In this document: in pieces, positions 1 through 10,289 of the stretch | How the letters are laid out: each line of letters opens with the position of its first letter | Position numbering within the stretch: position 1 is the first letter of the stretch | NCBI GenBank assembly: GCA_963726755.1 | Contig: CAVSDB010000002.1 | Location: forward strand, 124,001-188,000 | DNA length: 64,000 nt | From: DATKIY01 sp963726755 | GTDB taxonomy: Bacteria; Actinomycetota; Actinomycetes; JAHEKZ01 | Direction of reading: 5' to 3' | The notes under the pieces: model-generated | Told to the model about the DNA's origin: nothing | Seen by the model: the letters and a program-made list of their open reading frames with translations, nothing else | The model's database searches: none | Program-made: the position numbers and the translations under genes

Positions 1-2172
1 CCGAGCTGACCCAGTTGTTCAGCAACGCCGGCCAACCGAGCGTCTGACTCATGAAGTCGGGCCAAGGCTGCCTCAACGCGACCGCGCGCCGCTTGCCGTT
101 CCTCGCCGACCTGTGCCAGCGAGAATCGAAGCCGCTCGCATCGATGCGTCGTCGCAGCCAACCGCTCACTCGCGTCGTCGACCGCTGCCTGAACCTCGAG
201 CAAACTGGGCGACGACGCCGAGCCGCCGTGCGCGAACGTCCGGCCCAAGCAGGTCACCGTCTCGCGTGGCCGCAGTCAGCGATGGTTCGGCCTCGATCAG
301 AGCGCGTGCCTCGGCAAGCCCGTCGACAACTGCCACGCGGTCGAGCAAAGCGTGCAGCGCCGGACGTAACTGCTCGGGAGCGCTCACCAGGTCGACGGCG
401 TACGAGGCGTGCGCTGGCAGAGTTGGCCAACCGGTCGAACCCGTCGTCGAACCCCCACCAACCAAGAGCCCGGTACGTCCTGAGTCGTCCTGCTTGAGCC
501 AACGCAGGGCGTCGACAGCGGACCCGACCGATGAGACGGCTACCGCATCAGCGGCCGCACCGAGGGCAGCCGCAACCGCCGCCTCGGAACCTTGCTCAAC
601 GGTGAGCAACGCAGCGACCGAACCGAGCAGTCCGGACACCTGGTCGGTGGCCGCTAGCAGCGCACCGGACCCGTCCTTGCGAGCCAGTCCGAGTTCCAAC
701 GCATCCTTGCGGGCAACCAAAGCGGCCCGCTCCTGCTCGGCGGCTCGCTCGTCTTCGCGCAGCGCCGCGATCTTCTCCTCTGCCGTCGCCAAGGCAAGCG
801 ACGCCGTCTCGTGGTCGGAGTCGAGGTCGACCTCGCCTTCGTCCAGCCCGGCGATCTGCGCCTCAAGCGCGGCGAATTCTTCCTGCGCCTGACGTGCTCG
901 CTCCCGAGCCTCGGCCACCGCGCTGTCGAGTCGCTGCCTGTTCGGCCGCTGCGGCCTCTACCGTGCTGCGGGCCGCGTTGACCTTGCCGACCAGTCGCGC
1001 CAGCCCTTCGCGACGATCCGCGATCGCCCTAAGCAACGACGCAACGCGCTGTTCCTCGTCGGCGAGCCCACCTTCGGAGTCGATCCGTCGCTTCTCGAGA
1101 TCGAGCAAAGTGGCGCGGTCCGCAGCAATCTGCTCGGCGAGTTCGCGCTCTTGTTCCCGGATCTGCGACGCCTCGCGCTCCATGTCCTCGGGTTCGCGGG
1201 GTGCTTGCTCAATCTCGGGCTGTTCGGCGTGGTGGCGAACTCGCTCAGCGGCAAGGGTGGCAGTTCCGCGGAATCGATCGGCGAGTCCGTTGAGCTGGAA
1301 CCAGGTTTCCTGGGCGCTGGTCAGCGCCGGCAACGTGTCGGTGACGGCCCGCTCTAACTCGGACTCTCGTTGCTGAATCTCGGCGAGTTCGCGTTCGGTC
1401 GCAGCCGCGACGCTGAAGCAATGCGGATTCGTCCGCGGTCTCTTGTTCGAGCGCACCGCGCAGTACCCCGAGGTCGTCGGCGAGCAGTCGGAGCCGAGCA
1501 TCTCGAACATCCGACTGGATGACGCTGGCCCGCTTGGCGATCTCTGCCTGGCGACCCAAGCGGTTTGAGTTGACGCCGCAACTCGATCGTCAGGTCGGTG
1601 AGCCGAACCAGGTTGGCTTCCATCGCGTCAAGTTTGCGGAGTGCTTTTTCTTTCCGCTTGCGGTGCTTGAGGACGCCGGCGGCTTCCTCGATGAAGCCGC
1701 GTCGATCCTCTGGCGTGGCCGACAGCACTGAGTCGAGCTGGCCCTGGCCGACGATGACGTGCATCTCGCGGCCAATCCCGGAGTCGGAGAGCAACTCCTG
1801 GACGTCAAGGAGCCGACATGGCTCACCGTTGATTGCGTACTCAGAGCCGCCGTTGCGGAACATCGTCCGCGAGATGTTGACCTCGGTGTAGTCGATGGGC
1901 AACGCGCCGTCGGTGTTATCGATCGTGAGCACGACCTCAGCGCGGCCAAGGGGTGGCCGACCGGAGGTCCCGGCGAAGATGACGTCTTCCATCTTGCCGC
2001 CGCGCAGCGACTTGGCGCCTTGTTCACCCATGACCCAGGACAGCGCGTCAACGACGTTGGACTTGCCCGACCCGTTGGGCCCGACAACGCAAGTGATCCC
2101 GGGTTCGAAGCGCAGCGTCGTCGCCGACGCAAACGATTTGAACCCGCGCAGCGTGAGGGTCTTCAGGTACAC
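1..2172 (-). CDS. smc: Chromosome segregation ATPase SMC (3' part cut by window edge, frameshifted)
   Basis: SMC is a DNA-loop-forming ATPase that compacts and segregates the chromosome together with ScpA/ScpB. The N-terminal head is clear: the protein starts MYLKTLTLRGFKSF, with Walker A GPNGSGKS near residue 32 and the VGQGQLD segment typical of SMC heads. A long Glu/Arg/Ala-rich coiled coil follows, then a hinge at about bases 700-250 (GLLGSVAALLTVE, then an Ala-rich stretch), and the first residues of the return coil. The C-terminal head with Walker B lies beyond base 1. The frame changes near 1555, 1410, 900 and 200, each time continuing into plausible SMC sequence, so sequence error is likelier than gene loss. 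Identity is certain; the exact protein is not. Confidence 0.95.
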
Positions 2173-2337
2173 CGGCTCACTCCTCGCCGACCGTGCGGTC
2201 GGATGCGATCGTCAGGAAGTCCGGGGAAGACTAGACAAGCACCACACCGACGTGGAAAGCGGCCCACCCGGCGACACGACTGTACCTGGGTGGTTCGACC
2301 GAACCGGGCAGCGACGCCCTGATGAATGGCTGCGCAG
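2173..2337. other. Intergenic region upstream of smc with two short inverted repeats
   Basis: No gene seen. It holds CCGACC-GTGC-GGTCGG at 2187-2202, only 15 bases upstream of the smc start, and GGTTCG-AC-CGAACC at 2292-2305. Either could be a leader hairpin or protein-binding site. No T-tract follows, so neither looks like a terminator. Confidence 0.4.
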
Positions 2338-2547
2338 TTAGGCGAGCGCGGCCGCGACGGACTCGCGTGCCTGGTCAAGCGCGATGATCTCGTCGGGTGC
2401 TGAGGCCGCGACGTGCAGCGCGTCGTTCTCGGCGGAAAGTCGGAGAACCTCGGCCTCCAAGTCACGCACTCGGCGACGCAACACCGCCACCTCTGCGAGC
2501 AATCGCGGATCCGATCCGCCGACGTGGCCAAGAAGCGCCTTCGCCAT
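2338..2547 (-). CDS. Small conserved actinobacterial protein with a coiled coil
   Basis: 69 residues starting MAKALLGHVGGSDPRLLAEV. The first 20 residues resemble a small protein I recall as widespread in Actinobacteria. The remainder is heptad-like (LRRRVRDLEAEVLRLSAEND), predicting a short coiled coil. No enzymatic motif is visible and the function is unknown to me. I chose the ATG at 2547 over an upstream ATG at 2562 because conservation seems to begin at MAKALLG. It sits upstream of smc on the same strand, about 165 bases away. Confidence 0.7.
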   Translation of the reverse strand: MAKALLGHVGGSDPRLLAEVAVLRRRVRDLEAEVLRLSAENDALHVAASAPDEIIALDQARESVAAALA

Positions 2548-3143
2548 GGTGCAACCTTTCACGCAGCGGCCCGAGGGGAAGGTTTCAACCCGGGATTTGG
2601 GTCGATCCCTCGGGCATCACTGACCGGTGAGTCAGGCCCAGGGCCGCAGGGATACATCAAGGGTGACATTGCGGTGACGATCCGGTCAAGGTGAGGTCAC
2701 ACCTCCGTGTGCCGTTTCACCCGAACAGCCCACGACTGACCTCGTGACGACCCCAAAACCGCTCTTGCCGCACCCTTCGGCTCCCCGAGTTCATTGGCAC
2801 ATTTGTGCAGAATTTCGCTCCAGAGCGCGCAATTTCGGCACACCGCCCACCCTCCGTGTGCGAAATGGTGCGTCCCAGCGATCTATTTCGCACAGATGTG
2901 CGTCCAGAGGCGGAGAGGGGCGACATACGACAGGCTGAACCGGTGACTTCACTGGCCTCCTCGCCCTGCCGCCAAATCTGTGTTTGGCGGCCCACCGAGG
3001 AACACATCGGTGCGATGGCGTTGTTCCGGTGCGACGGCTGCGGATCGGAGTGGACCCGAGACCAACCCTGGCGTCCAGCAGACAGCGACGGCCAACGTGC
3101 CCGCCAGCGTGCGCAGCGAGCTCAACCAAGCCGGAGAACAACC
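2548..3143. other. About 600 bases without a convincing gene
   Basis: Open frames here are Arg/Pro-rich shadows with no family signature. The stretch is the divergent upstream region of the small protein (minus) and the arginase-family gene (plus). It contains a cluster of TGTGC/ATTTCG words at 2799-2900, including a perfect inverted repeat listed separately. I see no tRNA, terminator or riboswitch in it. Confidence 0.5.
2857..2894. promoter_or_regulatory. Inverted repeat TGTGCGAAAT-N18-ATTTCGCACA
   Basis: Two perfect 10-base arms (2857-2866 and 2885-2894) sit about 250 bases upstream of the arginase-family start. Related words occur nearby: GCACATTTGTGC just after 2797 and AATTTCGGCACAC near 2831. 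A repressor operator pair is possible. No regulator gene adjoins, so the assignment is only a suggestion. Confidence 0.35.
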
Positions 3144-4041
3144 ATGACGGTCGTGACTTGCGCCCTCGGTATCCCCATCGACTCCGTTGGGACGTACCGA
3201 CAACCAGCCGAGTCCGTTTGGCACCGAACTGATGCCAGGAGCGTTGCGGTCTGCGGGCATGGTCGATCGCCTGGGGATACCCGACCGAGGCGACCTGGCG
3301 CTGACGTTGGAAGGTTCCACTCGCGACCCGGAGTCGGGGCTGGTCGCGCTGGCCGAGTTTGGCTCAGGTAACCCGGGACATCCGCACCTCGGTGAGCGAC
3401 CTGCTGTTCGCCGGTGAGCGTCCGCTGCTGCTCGGCGGCTGTTGTGCGATGTTGCCGGGAGCCGTCGCCGGACTACGCGACGCGATCGGGCACCGCTGCC
3501 GTCATCAATATCGACGGCCACCTCGACCTGTACGACGCCAAGACGTCGCCAACCGGTGAGGGAGCTGACGTACCGATCTCGACGTTGCTCGGACTTGGTG
3601 TTCCGGCATGGAGCCAGACGCTTGGACCCGAGCCGGTCCTTACGCCAGCCAACGTCGCGTTAGTCGGGCATCGAGATTTCGACGAGGCGAAATCACTCGG
3701 CTCGACGATGCCAGAGGACGCAGGGATCACCGGATCGTGGGACGTCGAAGCCGTCCGACAGTCTCCGAGCGACACCGCTGACGCGGTTCTCCAGCATCTG
3801 GATCCGACTCCGTATTGGGTTCACCTCGATCTCGACGTGCTGGACGAGGCGGTGCTGCCAGCAACGGACTACCTCATGCCGGGCGGCCTGACGTGGTCGT
3901 TGCTCGGCGAGCTGCTTGATCCCCTCGTTCATGGCGCGGGATTCAGAGGGCTTTCGCTCGCGTGCCTGAATCCCGAGAAGGATCCCGGACGGACAGTGCG
4001 CGCAGGACGCCGTCAACACCCTCGTCGAGGTACTCAGCTGA
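3144..4041 (+). CDS. Arginase/agmatinase-family ureohydrolase (frameshifted)
   Basis: Start MTVVTCALGIPIDSVG. Two binuclear-manganese motifs of the arginase fold are visible: DGHLD (DxHxD, near base 3510) and DLDVLDEAV (DxDxxD, near 3830). The first motif, usually GGDHS or GGDC, reads LLLGGCCAML near 3430, a departure from classic arginases. Substrate cannot be told; guanidino compounds are typical of the family. Conserved pieces appear in different frames, with shifts near 3195, 3365, 3500 and 3990. The restored C-terminus (NTLVEVLS) stops at 4041 and overlaps the 3' end of mutM tail to tail by 8 bases. About 297 residues, normal for the family. Confidence 0.8.
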
Positions 4042-4895
4042 CCGGGCACGCTGACGCGGGCGCACGCTGGCAACGCGGGCAGAAATACGACGACCGATTA
4101 GTGAACGCGACCCGACGTATCTGCGCTCCGCAGCGTGAACAGTCCTGGCCCTCTCGGTCGTACGACCTCCAGCGAACGCTCGAAGTAACCGCTCTCACCG
4201 TTCACGTTCACGTAGAGGCTGTCGAACGACGTGCCGCCTTGACGTAATGCGTTCGCCATCACCGCTGTCGCAGCGTCGAGGACCGAGACCACCTGTTTGG
4301 TCGACAGTCGATCCGTTGGACGCGCGAAGTGAAGTCGGGCATGCCACAGCGACTCGTCGGCGTAGATGTTTCCGATGCCCGAGACGAGCGTCTGATCCAG
4401 CAGCGCGCGCTTGATCTCGGTCTTGCGCAACCGGATCGCCTGCGCGGCCACGACTGGATCGAACGCGGGGTCGAACGGGTCGAGCCCGATGTGCTGGACC
4501 GACTGCGGAACGCCCTGGTCACCCATCTCGTCCACCGCCATGCCACCAAAGGTGCGCTGGTCGACAAATCGAAGTTCGGTGCCGTCCGACAGTCGAAGCC
4601 GGACTCGCACGTGCGGCCCAATGTCGTCATTGGGATCGGCGATCCGGAACTGCCCGCTCATCCCGAGGTGCGCGACGACTACGTCGTCGGTGCTGAGGGT
4701 GAGCCACATGTACTTGCCGCGACGACCGGTCCCGGTGACGGTCGCCCCCTGCAAGCGTTGCGAGAAATCCGCGCTACCTGGTTCGTGACGACGGATGGCT
4801 CGTGGGTGATGCACGGTGACTTCGACGATCGTGCGACCGGTTACGTGCTCGTCGAGTCCCTGACGGACCGTCTCGACCTCGGGGAGTTCGGGCAC
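4034..4895 (-). CDS. mutM: Formamidopyrimidine-DNA glycosylase (8-oxoguanine repair)
   Basis: Removes oxidised purines such as 8-oxoguanine from DNA and nicks the abasic site. The mature N-terminus PELPEVETV carries the catalytic N-terminal proline and glutamate. GIGNIYADESLW is the helix-two-turn-helix DNA-binding motif. The open frame appears to end at 4098 without a zinc finger, but a shift near 4160 restores it: CSRCG, then YFCPRCQ, ending at 4034. The four zinc cysteines are therefore present. It follows rnc with 1 base between them, and about 287 residues is normal. Only this one shift is needed. Confidence 0.95.
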
Positions 4896-4896
4896 G

Positions 4897-5616
4897 CTAC
4901 CCGGAGACGTCGGCCGACGACTTGTCGGACAGCGCGCGCCAGGTCACGGCTGCCGCCGCCTGCTCGGCTTCCTTCTTCGAGCCGCCGTCACCTTTGCCGT
5001 ACGTCTGCCCCTTCAGCAACACGGTCGCAATGAACGACTTGGCGTGGTCTGGTCCCGACTCAACGATCCGGTACTCGGGGACCCCGAGACCGATGTCGGC
5101 GCTCAACTCCTGAAGGCTGGTCTTCCAGTCCAGGCCAGCACCCATGCCGCTGGCGCGTGCCATCAGCGGGTCAAAGAGTCGATGGACCACCACCGCCGCA
5201 TCGTCGAGCCCGCGATCGATGTAGACCGCTCCGATCAGCGCCTCGACCCCGTCGGCCAGGATTGACGACTTATCGCGCCCACCTGTGGATTCTTCGCCCT
5301 TGCCCAGGCGCAGAAATCTGCCAATCTCAAGTTCACGACCGACATTCGCCAGCGCCCGCATGTTCACCACTGCTGCGCGCAGTTTCGCGAGTTGACCCTC
5401 TGGCAGGTCCGGGTGATCGCGGTAGAGGGTCTCGGTCACGACCAAACCGAGCACCGAGTCGCCGAGGAACTCCAGACGCTCGTTGGTCGGCAGACCGCCG
5501 TTCTCGTAGGCGAACGAACGGTGCGTCAGCGCTCGCTCGATAATCGCGCGGTCTAGTGGCAACCCAAGTCGACCAATCAGCACCTCAGGGGCGCCGGGCC
5601 AGGCTTCGGGTTCCAC
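4897..5616 (-). CDS. rnc: Ribonuclease III
   Basis: Cleaves double-stranded RNA in rRNA and mRNA processing. The catalytic signature NERLEFLGDSVLGL is present, and the second acidic pair lies in DGVEALIGAVYID. The C-terminal third is a double-stranded-RNA-binding domain (from WKTSLQELSA to the Lys-rich GSKKEAEQAAAA). The frame is open upstream into rpmF, but homology begins only at VEPEAWPG, so I chose the GTG at 5616; a TTG at 5622 is equally possible. It lies 16 bases after rpmF and directly precedes mutM, as in many actinobacteria. Complete, 239 residues. Confidence 0.95.
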   Translation of the reverse strand: MEPEAWPGAPEVLIGRLGLPLDRAIIERALTHRSFAYENGGLPTNERLEFLGDSVLGLVVTETLYRDHPDLPEGQLAKLRAAVVNMRALANVGRELEIGRFLRLGKGEESTGGRDKSSILADGVEALIGAVYIDRGLDDAAVVVHRLFDPLMARASGMGAGLDWKTSLQELSADIGLGVPEYRIVESGPDHAKSFIATVLLKGQTYGKGDGGSKKEAEQAAAAVTWRALSDKSSADVSG

Positions 5617-5632
5617 AGTCAAATAGTCCGGA

Positions 5633-5806
5633 TCAGACTTCGAGGACCTGGCGCTTGTTGTACGTGCCGCACGTCGGGCATGCGATGTGAGGCAACTTCG
5701 GCTCGCGGCACCGGTCGCAGGCAACGACGTTGGGACGCGTCGCCTTCCAGTTGGCGCGACGCGAACGGGTGTTGGAGCGCGACATCTTCCGCTTCGGGAC
5801 GGCCAC
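5633..5806 (-). CDS. rpmF: 50S ribosomal protein L32
   Basis: 57 residues, MAVPKRKMSRSNTRSRRANW, with a zinc ribbon ACDRC...ACPTC. The start is the GTG at 5804-5806; longer frames only add DUF177-downstream sequence. It lies 11 bases after the DUF177 gene and before rnc, the usual DUF177-rpmF-rnc arrangement. Confidence 0.97.
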   Translation of the reverse strand: MAVPKRKMSRSNTRSRRANWKATRPNVVACDRCREPKLPHIACPTCGTYNKRQVLEV

Positions 5807-5817
5807 GACAAGCCCTT

Positions 5818-6366
5818 CTATTCCTCGGACGCGGTAGGCGTCACTTGTACGTTCTGGAGACTGGCCCATCTCGGGTCAATCTCGTCGTGCTGGTGGTTCG
5901 GATCGTCGGCCAGGCGAGCGCCACAGGTGGCACACAGTCCCGGACAGTCGTCCCGGCACAGCGGTTGCAACGGTAGTGCCAGCACGATCGCGTCGCGAAC
6001 CACTGGCGTGAGGTCGATCAGATCGTCCTCAAGTTGCTCGATCTCCTCTGCCGCGGCAGCCGCAGCATCGGGGTAGGCGAAGAGTTCTTGGACCGGGAGG
6101 TCCACGTCAAAGGCGATCGGATCAAGGCACCGAACGCACTCTGCACTCACCTGTGTTCGGATCGCTCCGGACACCAGCACCCCCTCGACCACCGACTCGA
6201 GTCGCAGCGCGAGCTCGAGATTGGCTGTCGCGGGGACACCCACCACGTCCGATCCAAGCCCTGCTGGTGCCTTCACCACGCGGTCCACCGACTGCATCTG
6301 GCCAGGTTTCCGAGCGAGAGTGCGGGTGTCGAGCACCAGCGGGTCGCGCGGATCGAGCCGGGACAC
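5818..6366 (-). CDS. DUF177 (YceD-like) protein
   Basis: 182 residues beginning at the GTG in VSRLDPRDPLVLDTR. The family hallmark is a set of cysteines: ECVRCLDP in the middle and CRDDCPGLCATCG toward the C-terminus, probably a metal site. In bacteria DUF177/YceD is linked to rpmF and is thought to act in 23S rRNA or large-subunit metabolism; the exact reaction is not settled. Here it directly precedes rpmF. Complete. Confidence 0.9.
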   Translation of the reverse strand: MSRLDPRDPLVLDTRTLARKPGQMQSVDRVVKAPAGLGSDVVGVPATANLELALRLESVVEGVLVSGAIRTQVSAECVRCLDPIAFDVDLPVQELFAYPDAAAAAAEEIEQLEDDLIDLTPVVRDAIVLALPLQPLCRDDCPGLCATCGARLADDPNHQHDEIDPRWASLQNVQVTPTASEE

Positions 6367-6456
6367 AGGTCTTCCTTGGGCGGGGCGAACAGGGATCGAT
6401 CTCGGACGAGACCGGGAATCAGAGTATCTGAGCGAGGCCGCTCGACCCAAACCGGG

Positions 6457-6994
6457 CTATCGGCCAGCAGCCTCGTCGCCGGCGGACTCGCTCTCGGCGT
6501 CTGGATCATCAAGTTCGGGAAGGTCGATGGAACTCAGATCCTCGACCGCCCGCCGGCCCTGGATCTTGTCCCGGCCTCGCCCGACCGCTTCGAGGGTCTT
6601 GCTGAGCACCAGTTCGAAGTTGGCCAGCTTGGCGTCGATGTAGTCGTCGACCTCTTGCTGCATCCGCTCCGACTCCTGCTCGGCCGTCGACACGATCCGG
6701 CCAGCCTCTCGCTCCGCCTGGGCTTGCACCTCGGTCTGCGAGACCAGGTGCATCCGCTCCTCATGACCTGCGGCGATGATCCCCTCGGCCTGTGCCCGGG
6801 CTTCGGCCAGACACTCCGTCGGTGTCGGCGAGCAACGAATCGGCCCGCTGCAACTCGACCGGGAGCAGGCTGCGGATCGCATCCAGGCGATCGAGTAGGT
6901 CGGAGCGGTTGACCACGCACGACGCCGACATCGGGACCGAGCGGGCGTCCTCGACCAGAACGATGAGTTCATCGATCTTTTCGTGGATCTCCAC
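6457..6994 (-). CDS. SepIVA/DivIVA-like coiled-coil septation protein (frameshifted)
   Basis: Starts MEIHEKIDELIVLVEDAR, followed by a long charged coiled coil rich in Glu, Gln and Arg (EERMHLVSQTEVQAQAERE) and an acidic tail. A single shift near 6820 joins the two halves. In mycobacteria SepIVA, an essential septation protein with a DivIVA-like domain, lies just beside the DUF177-rnc genes. Position and architecture match, so I infer a role in septum placement or cell-envelope synthesis. No catalytic motif. About 178 residues. Confidence 0.75.
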
Positions 6995-7009
6995 GGTGCC
7001 TCCTGCGGG

Positions 7010-7492
7010 TCAGTGCTGCTGGTTGAGGCGCTCTACGAGCGGACTGAGGACATTCGCCGGTACTAGACCGGAGACGTCACCACCGTACGAGACCACTTCT
7101 TTGATCAAACTGGAGGACAGGAAAGAGAAGAGCGGGTTCGTCGCCACGAAGAGGGTGTCGACGCCTGACAAGCGGTGGTTCATCTGCGCCATTTGAAGTT
7201 CGTAGTCGAAGTCGCCAACAGCACGCAGACCCTTGACGATCGCCCGCGCATCGTGCGCCTTGCAGTAGTCGACCAACAACCCCTCGAACGCTTCGATGGA
7301 CACGTTGTCCAAGTGCGAGACGGACTGTTTGAGCAGATCGATCCGCTCATCGATGGTGAACAAGCCGCGCTTGTTCGCGTTAATCATCACCGCGACGTAG
7401 ACCTGATCGGACAGCCGTGACGCCCGTTCGATGATGTCTAGGTGTCCGTTGGTCACCGGGTCGAAGGAGCCAGGACACACCACGCTTAGCAC
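7010..7492 (-). CDS. coaD: Phosphopantetheine adenylyltransferase
   Basis: Penultimate step of coenzyme A synthesis: transfers AMP from ATP to 4'-phosphopantetheine. CPGSFDPVTNGHLD contains the nucleotidyltransferase (T/H)xGH motif. Complete at 160 residues, the usual size, without frame problems. It is 15 bases upstream of the SepIVA-like gene and 9 bases after rsmD, suggesting one transcript. Confidence 0.97.
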   Translation of the reverse strand: MLSVVCPGSFDPVTNGHLDIIERASRLSDQVYVAVMINANKRGLFTIDERIDLLKQSVSHLDNVSIEAFEGLLVDYCKAHDARAIVKGLRAVGDFDYELQMAQMNHRLSGVDTLFVATNPLFSFLSSSLIKEVVSYGGDVSGLVPANVLSPLVERLNQQH

Positions 7493-7501
7493 GCCGCGAC
7501 G

Positions 7502-8063
7502 CTACCAAAGCGTCCGAACCACAGACGCAGCCTCTCCATAGCGTCGGTCCAGTTCAGGCTCGAACGACGACGGCCACTCGAACGCACCGGCGCGGTATGG
7601 CCGTTCGATCACGGCAATTGCTCCGGCGGCCAAAGCGCTGAACTTCGACGACCTGCTGGAGCACCGCCGATACCTGCTCGTGGGTCATCGCGTAGGGCGG
7701 GTCCATCAAAAGCACATCGGCCGCCGGGTCGACTCGCCCCGGAGACAGCCAACGCTCGACAGGGGTGTGATGGACGCGAGCACCTGGTAGCGCCACCTGC
7801 TTGACGTTCTCGCGCAGCACCTGGACCGCTTGGCGGTCGGACTCGACCAAATCGACGCTGGCAGCTCCCCGAGACAGCGCCTCAAGGCCAAGCGCGCCCG
7901 ATCCGGCGTACAGATCGACCACGATCCGATCGTCGAGTGACCCAAGCCGGGACGTCAGGGCGGAGAACAACGCTTCGCGCGCGCGATCAGACGTCGGTCG
8001 GGTGCCCTTGACCGGGACTGCGAGCCTGCGTCCCTTTGCCAGACCAGCGACGATCCGCGTCAT
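7502..8063 (-). CDS. rsmD: 16S rRNA (guanine966-N2)-methyltransferase
   Basis: MTRIVAGLAKGRRL is the RsmD N-terminus. VVDLYAGSGALGLEALSRGA is the SAM-binding loop, and LMDPPYA is the N-methyltransferase [ND]PPY motif. A shift near 7640 restores the C-terminus (IAVIERPYRAG..., ending VVRTLW) to base 7502. Start overlaps the recG stop in an ATGA arrangement, so the two are translationally coupled. About 187 residues. Confidence 0.93.
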
Positions 8064-10286
8064 GTCTTTTCCAAGTAGTCGGCCTGGTCGGCGGCAACCA
8101 GATCGGCAACGACGTCGCGAAGCGCCGGATGGTTCGCCAGTTCGGGGTCGTCGGCGACCAGGTCCTGGGCGTCGTCACGCGCTCGCGCGATGACGTCCTC
8201 GTCACGCAGCACGCTGAGCACTCGCAGACTCGATCGGAACCCGGACTGCGACTTGCCCAAGACGTCACCCTCGCGGCGTTGCTCAAGGTCCAGTCGGGCT
8301 AACTCAAAACCATCGCTGGTGGCAGCAACGCTCGTCAATCGCTCACGGGCCGGAGACTCCTCCGGCGCTTCGGTCACGAACAAACACAGTCCTTCGCGTC
8401 CGCCACGGCCGACGCGACCACGCAGTTGGTGCAGTTGCGAAACACCGAATCGCTCGGCTCCCATGACCACCATGACAGTCGCAGCAGGGACGTCCACTCC
8501 GACCTCGATGACCGTCGTCGACACCAACACGTCGATGTCGCCTGCGACGAAACGCGTCATGACATCGTCTTTGACGTCCGCGAGCAAGTTGCCCGTGGAG
8601 GATTTCAATTCGCAGACCCTTCAACGGACCTTCGGACAACATCGGAGCGATGTCGAGGACCGCGGGAGCGGTGGCCCACGTGGCAGCGCCCTCGACTGCT
8701 CCCTGCGCGCCGTCGTCGGGGGCGTCCTGACTATCGCTGACCGCGCCACCGATCCTCGGGCACACGACGAAGACTTGGTTGCCTGCCTCGACTTCCTCGC
8801 GAACGCGCTGCCAGGTGCGCTCGAGAAAGTGCGGCTTCTCAGCCGACGGCACTACGTGACAACTGATCTGTTGACGTCCAGCTGGTAACTCGGCCAATGT
8901 CGAAACTTCAAGGTCGCCGAAGACTGACATCGCCACGGTTCTCGGAATCGGTGTCGCTGTCATCACCAGGACGTGCGGCGGCGTTCGGCCCTTGGCTCGC
9001 AATGCGTCGCGCTGCTCGACGCCGAAGCGGTGCTGCTCGTCGACCACGACGAGGCCAAGGTCGAAGAACTCGACGTTCTGCTGAAGCAGCGCATGGGTGC
9101 CGATGACAATCCCCGCAGTGCCCGACGCGATGTCCAAGCATCGCCTTCTTGCGTGACTGCGTCGATGCCGAGCCGGTCAGCAACGACACTTGCGTTCCCG
9201 GACCGTCGTGTCCGAGCATGCCTGCCTCGGCCAATGGACCGAGCATCGCCGTGATGGAACGGGCGTGTTGCTGAGCAAGGACCTCGGTGGGAGCTAACAA
9301 CGCCGCCTGTCCCCCGGTGTCGACGACCGTCAGCATTGCGCGTAGCGCGACCACGGTCTTGCCTGAACCAACTTCGCCTTGGAGTAACCGGTGCATCGGG
9401 TACGTGCGACCAAGGTCAGTCGCGATCGTCGCTCCCACTTCTTGTTGTCCCTGCGTCAACACAAAAGGCAACCGCTGGTCGAAGTCATCGAGCAAGCCAC
9501 CCGCGACGGCATTGCGGGGAACGGCACTCATCGCGCGGACCGCTGCTCGTCGCTGGGCAAGCACGGTCTGCAAGCGTGAGCGCTTCTTCGTAGCGGAAGT
9601 AGGACTTGGCTCGATTCACCTCGTCGAGGTCGTCCGGAAAATGAATACTGCGGTAAGCCTCGCGAGCGACTACCTAGACCCTTCGCGTTTCCGCAGGCTC
9701 TTCGGGGATCGGCTCGGCAAGCGTTGGCAATGAGTCGACGACGACCTTCATCGCGGTTGCGATGCGCCACGACGTGAGCCGGCCCTTTGCTGGGTAGATC
9801 GGGATGAGCTTTCCGGCAACTTGGCTGAACAATTCCACCGACGCGTCAGCAGCGGCGTTCGTGGCCACATCGTCGTCAAGGATCACGTATTCGGGATGGG
9901 TGAGTTGTCGCTGCCGCCCGTACGTGCTGACGGTTCCCGCGAATAAGCCCGTCCTCCCCACGGCGAGGGTGTTCTTCAGCCAACGCTGATTGAAGAAGGT
10001 GAGCGTGAGGATGTCTTTCGCGTCGGTCACCGTGACGGTCAAGATCGTGCCCTTGCGGCCGCGCATCGGACGTTCGGACACTGCCTTGACCTCGGCGAGA
10101 ACCGTCGCTTCGTCACCTTCGCGCAGCGCCGAGAGGTCGGTCAGTTCACCACGTTCTGCGTATCGGCGCGGGAAAGTGATTCAGCAACTCGCCCACGTTC
10201 TGGTAGCCGAAGGCCTTCTCGATGCTGGTGGCCGACTTGCCCCCGATGGTGCGTCTAAGGGATTGGCTCAGCGCCGCATCGGTCAC
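8060..10286 (-). CDS. recG: ATP-dependent DNA helicase RecG (multiple frameshifts)
   Basis: Branch-migration helicase that remodels stalled forks. The wedge domain starts at the GTG (MTDAALSQSLRR; 10286) and includes ATSIEKAFGYQNVGELLNHFP and RPMRGRKGTIL. Helicase motif I is GEVGSGKTVVALRA near 9360, motif II is DEQH (VVVDEQHRFGV) near 9040, motif VI is QLRGRVGRGGREG near 8410, and the C-terminus ends at 8060. Shifts lie near 10170, 9580, 9150 and 8620, and an in-frame TAG at 9674 is followed in the same frame by conserved residues. The total of about 740 codons equals a normal RecG, so sequence error is likely. Confidence 0.93.
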
Positions 10287-10289
10287 TGG

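Noticed and set aside
8190..8888. Long plus-strand frame opposite recG, and similar frames opposite gatA, ligA and the GGDEF-EAL gene
   Set aside because: Ser/Arg/Pro-rich translations without family motifs: codon-bias shadows of real minus-strand genes.
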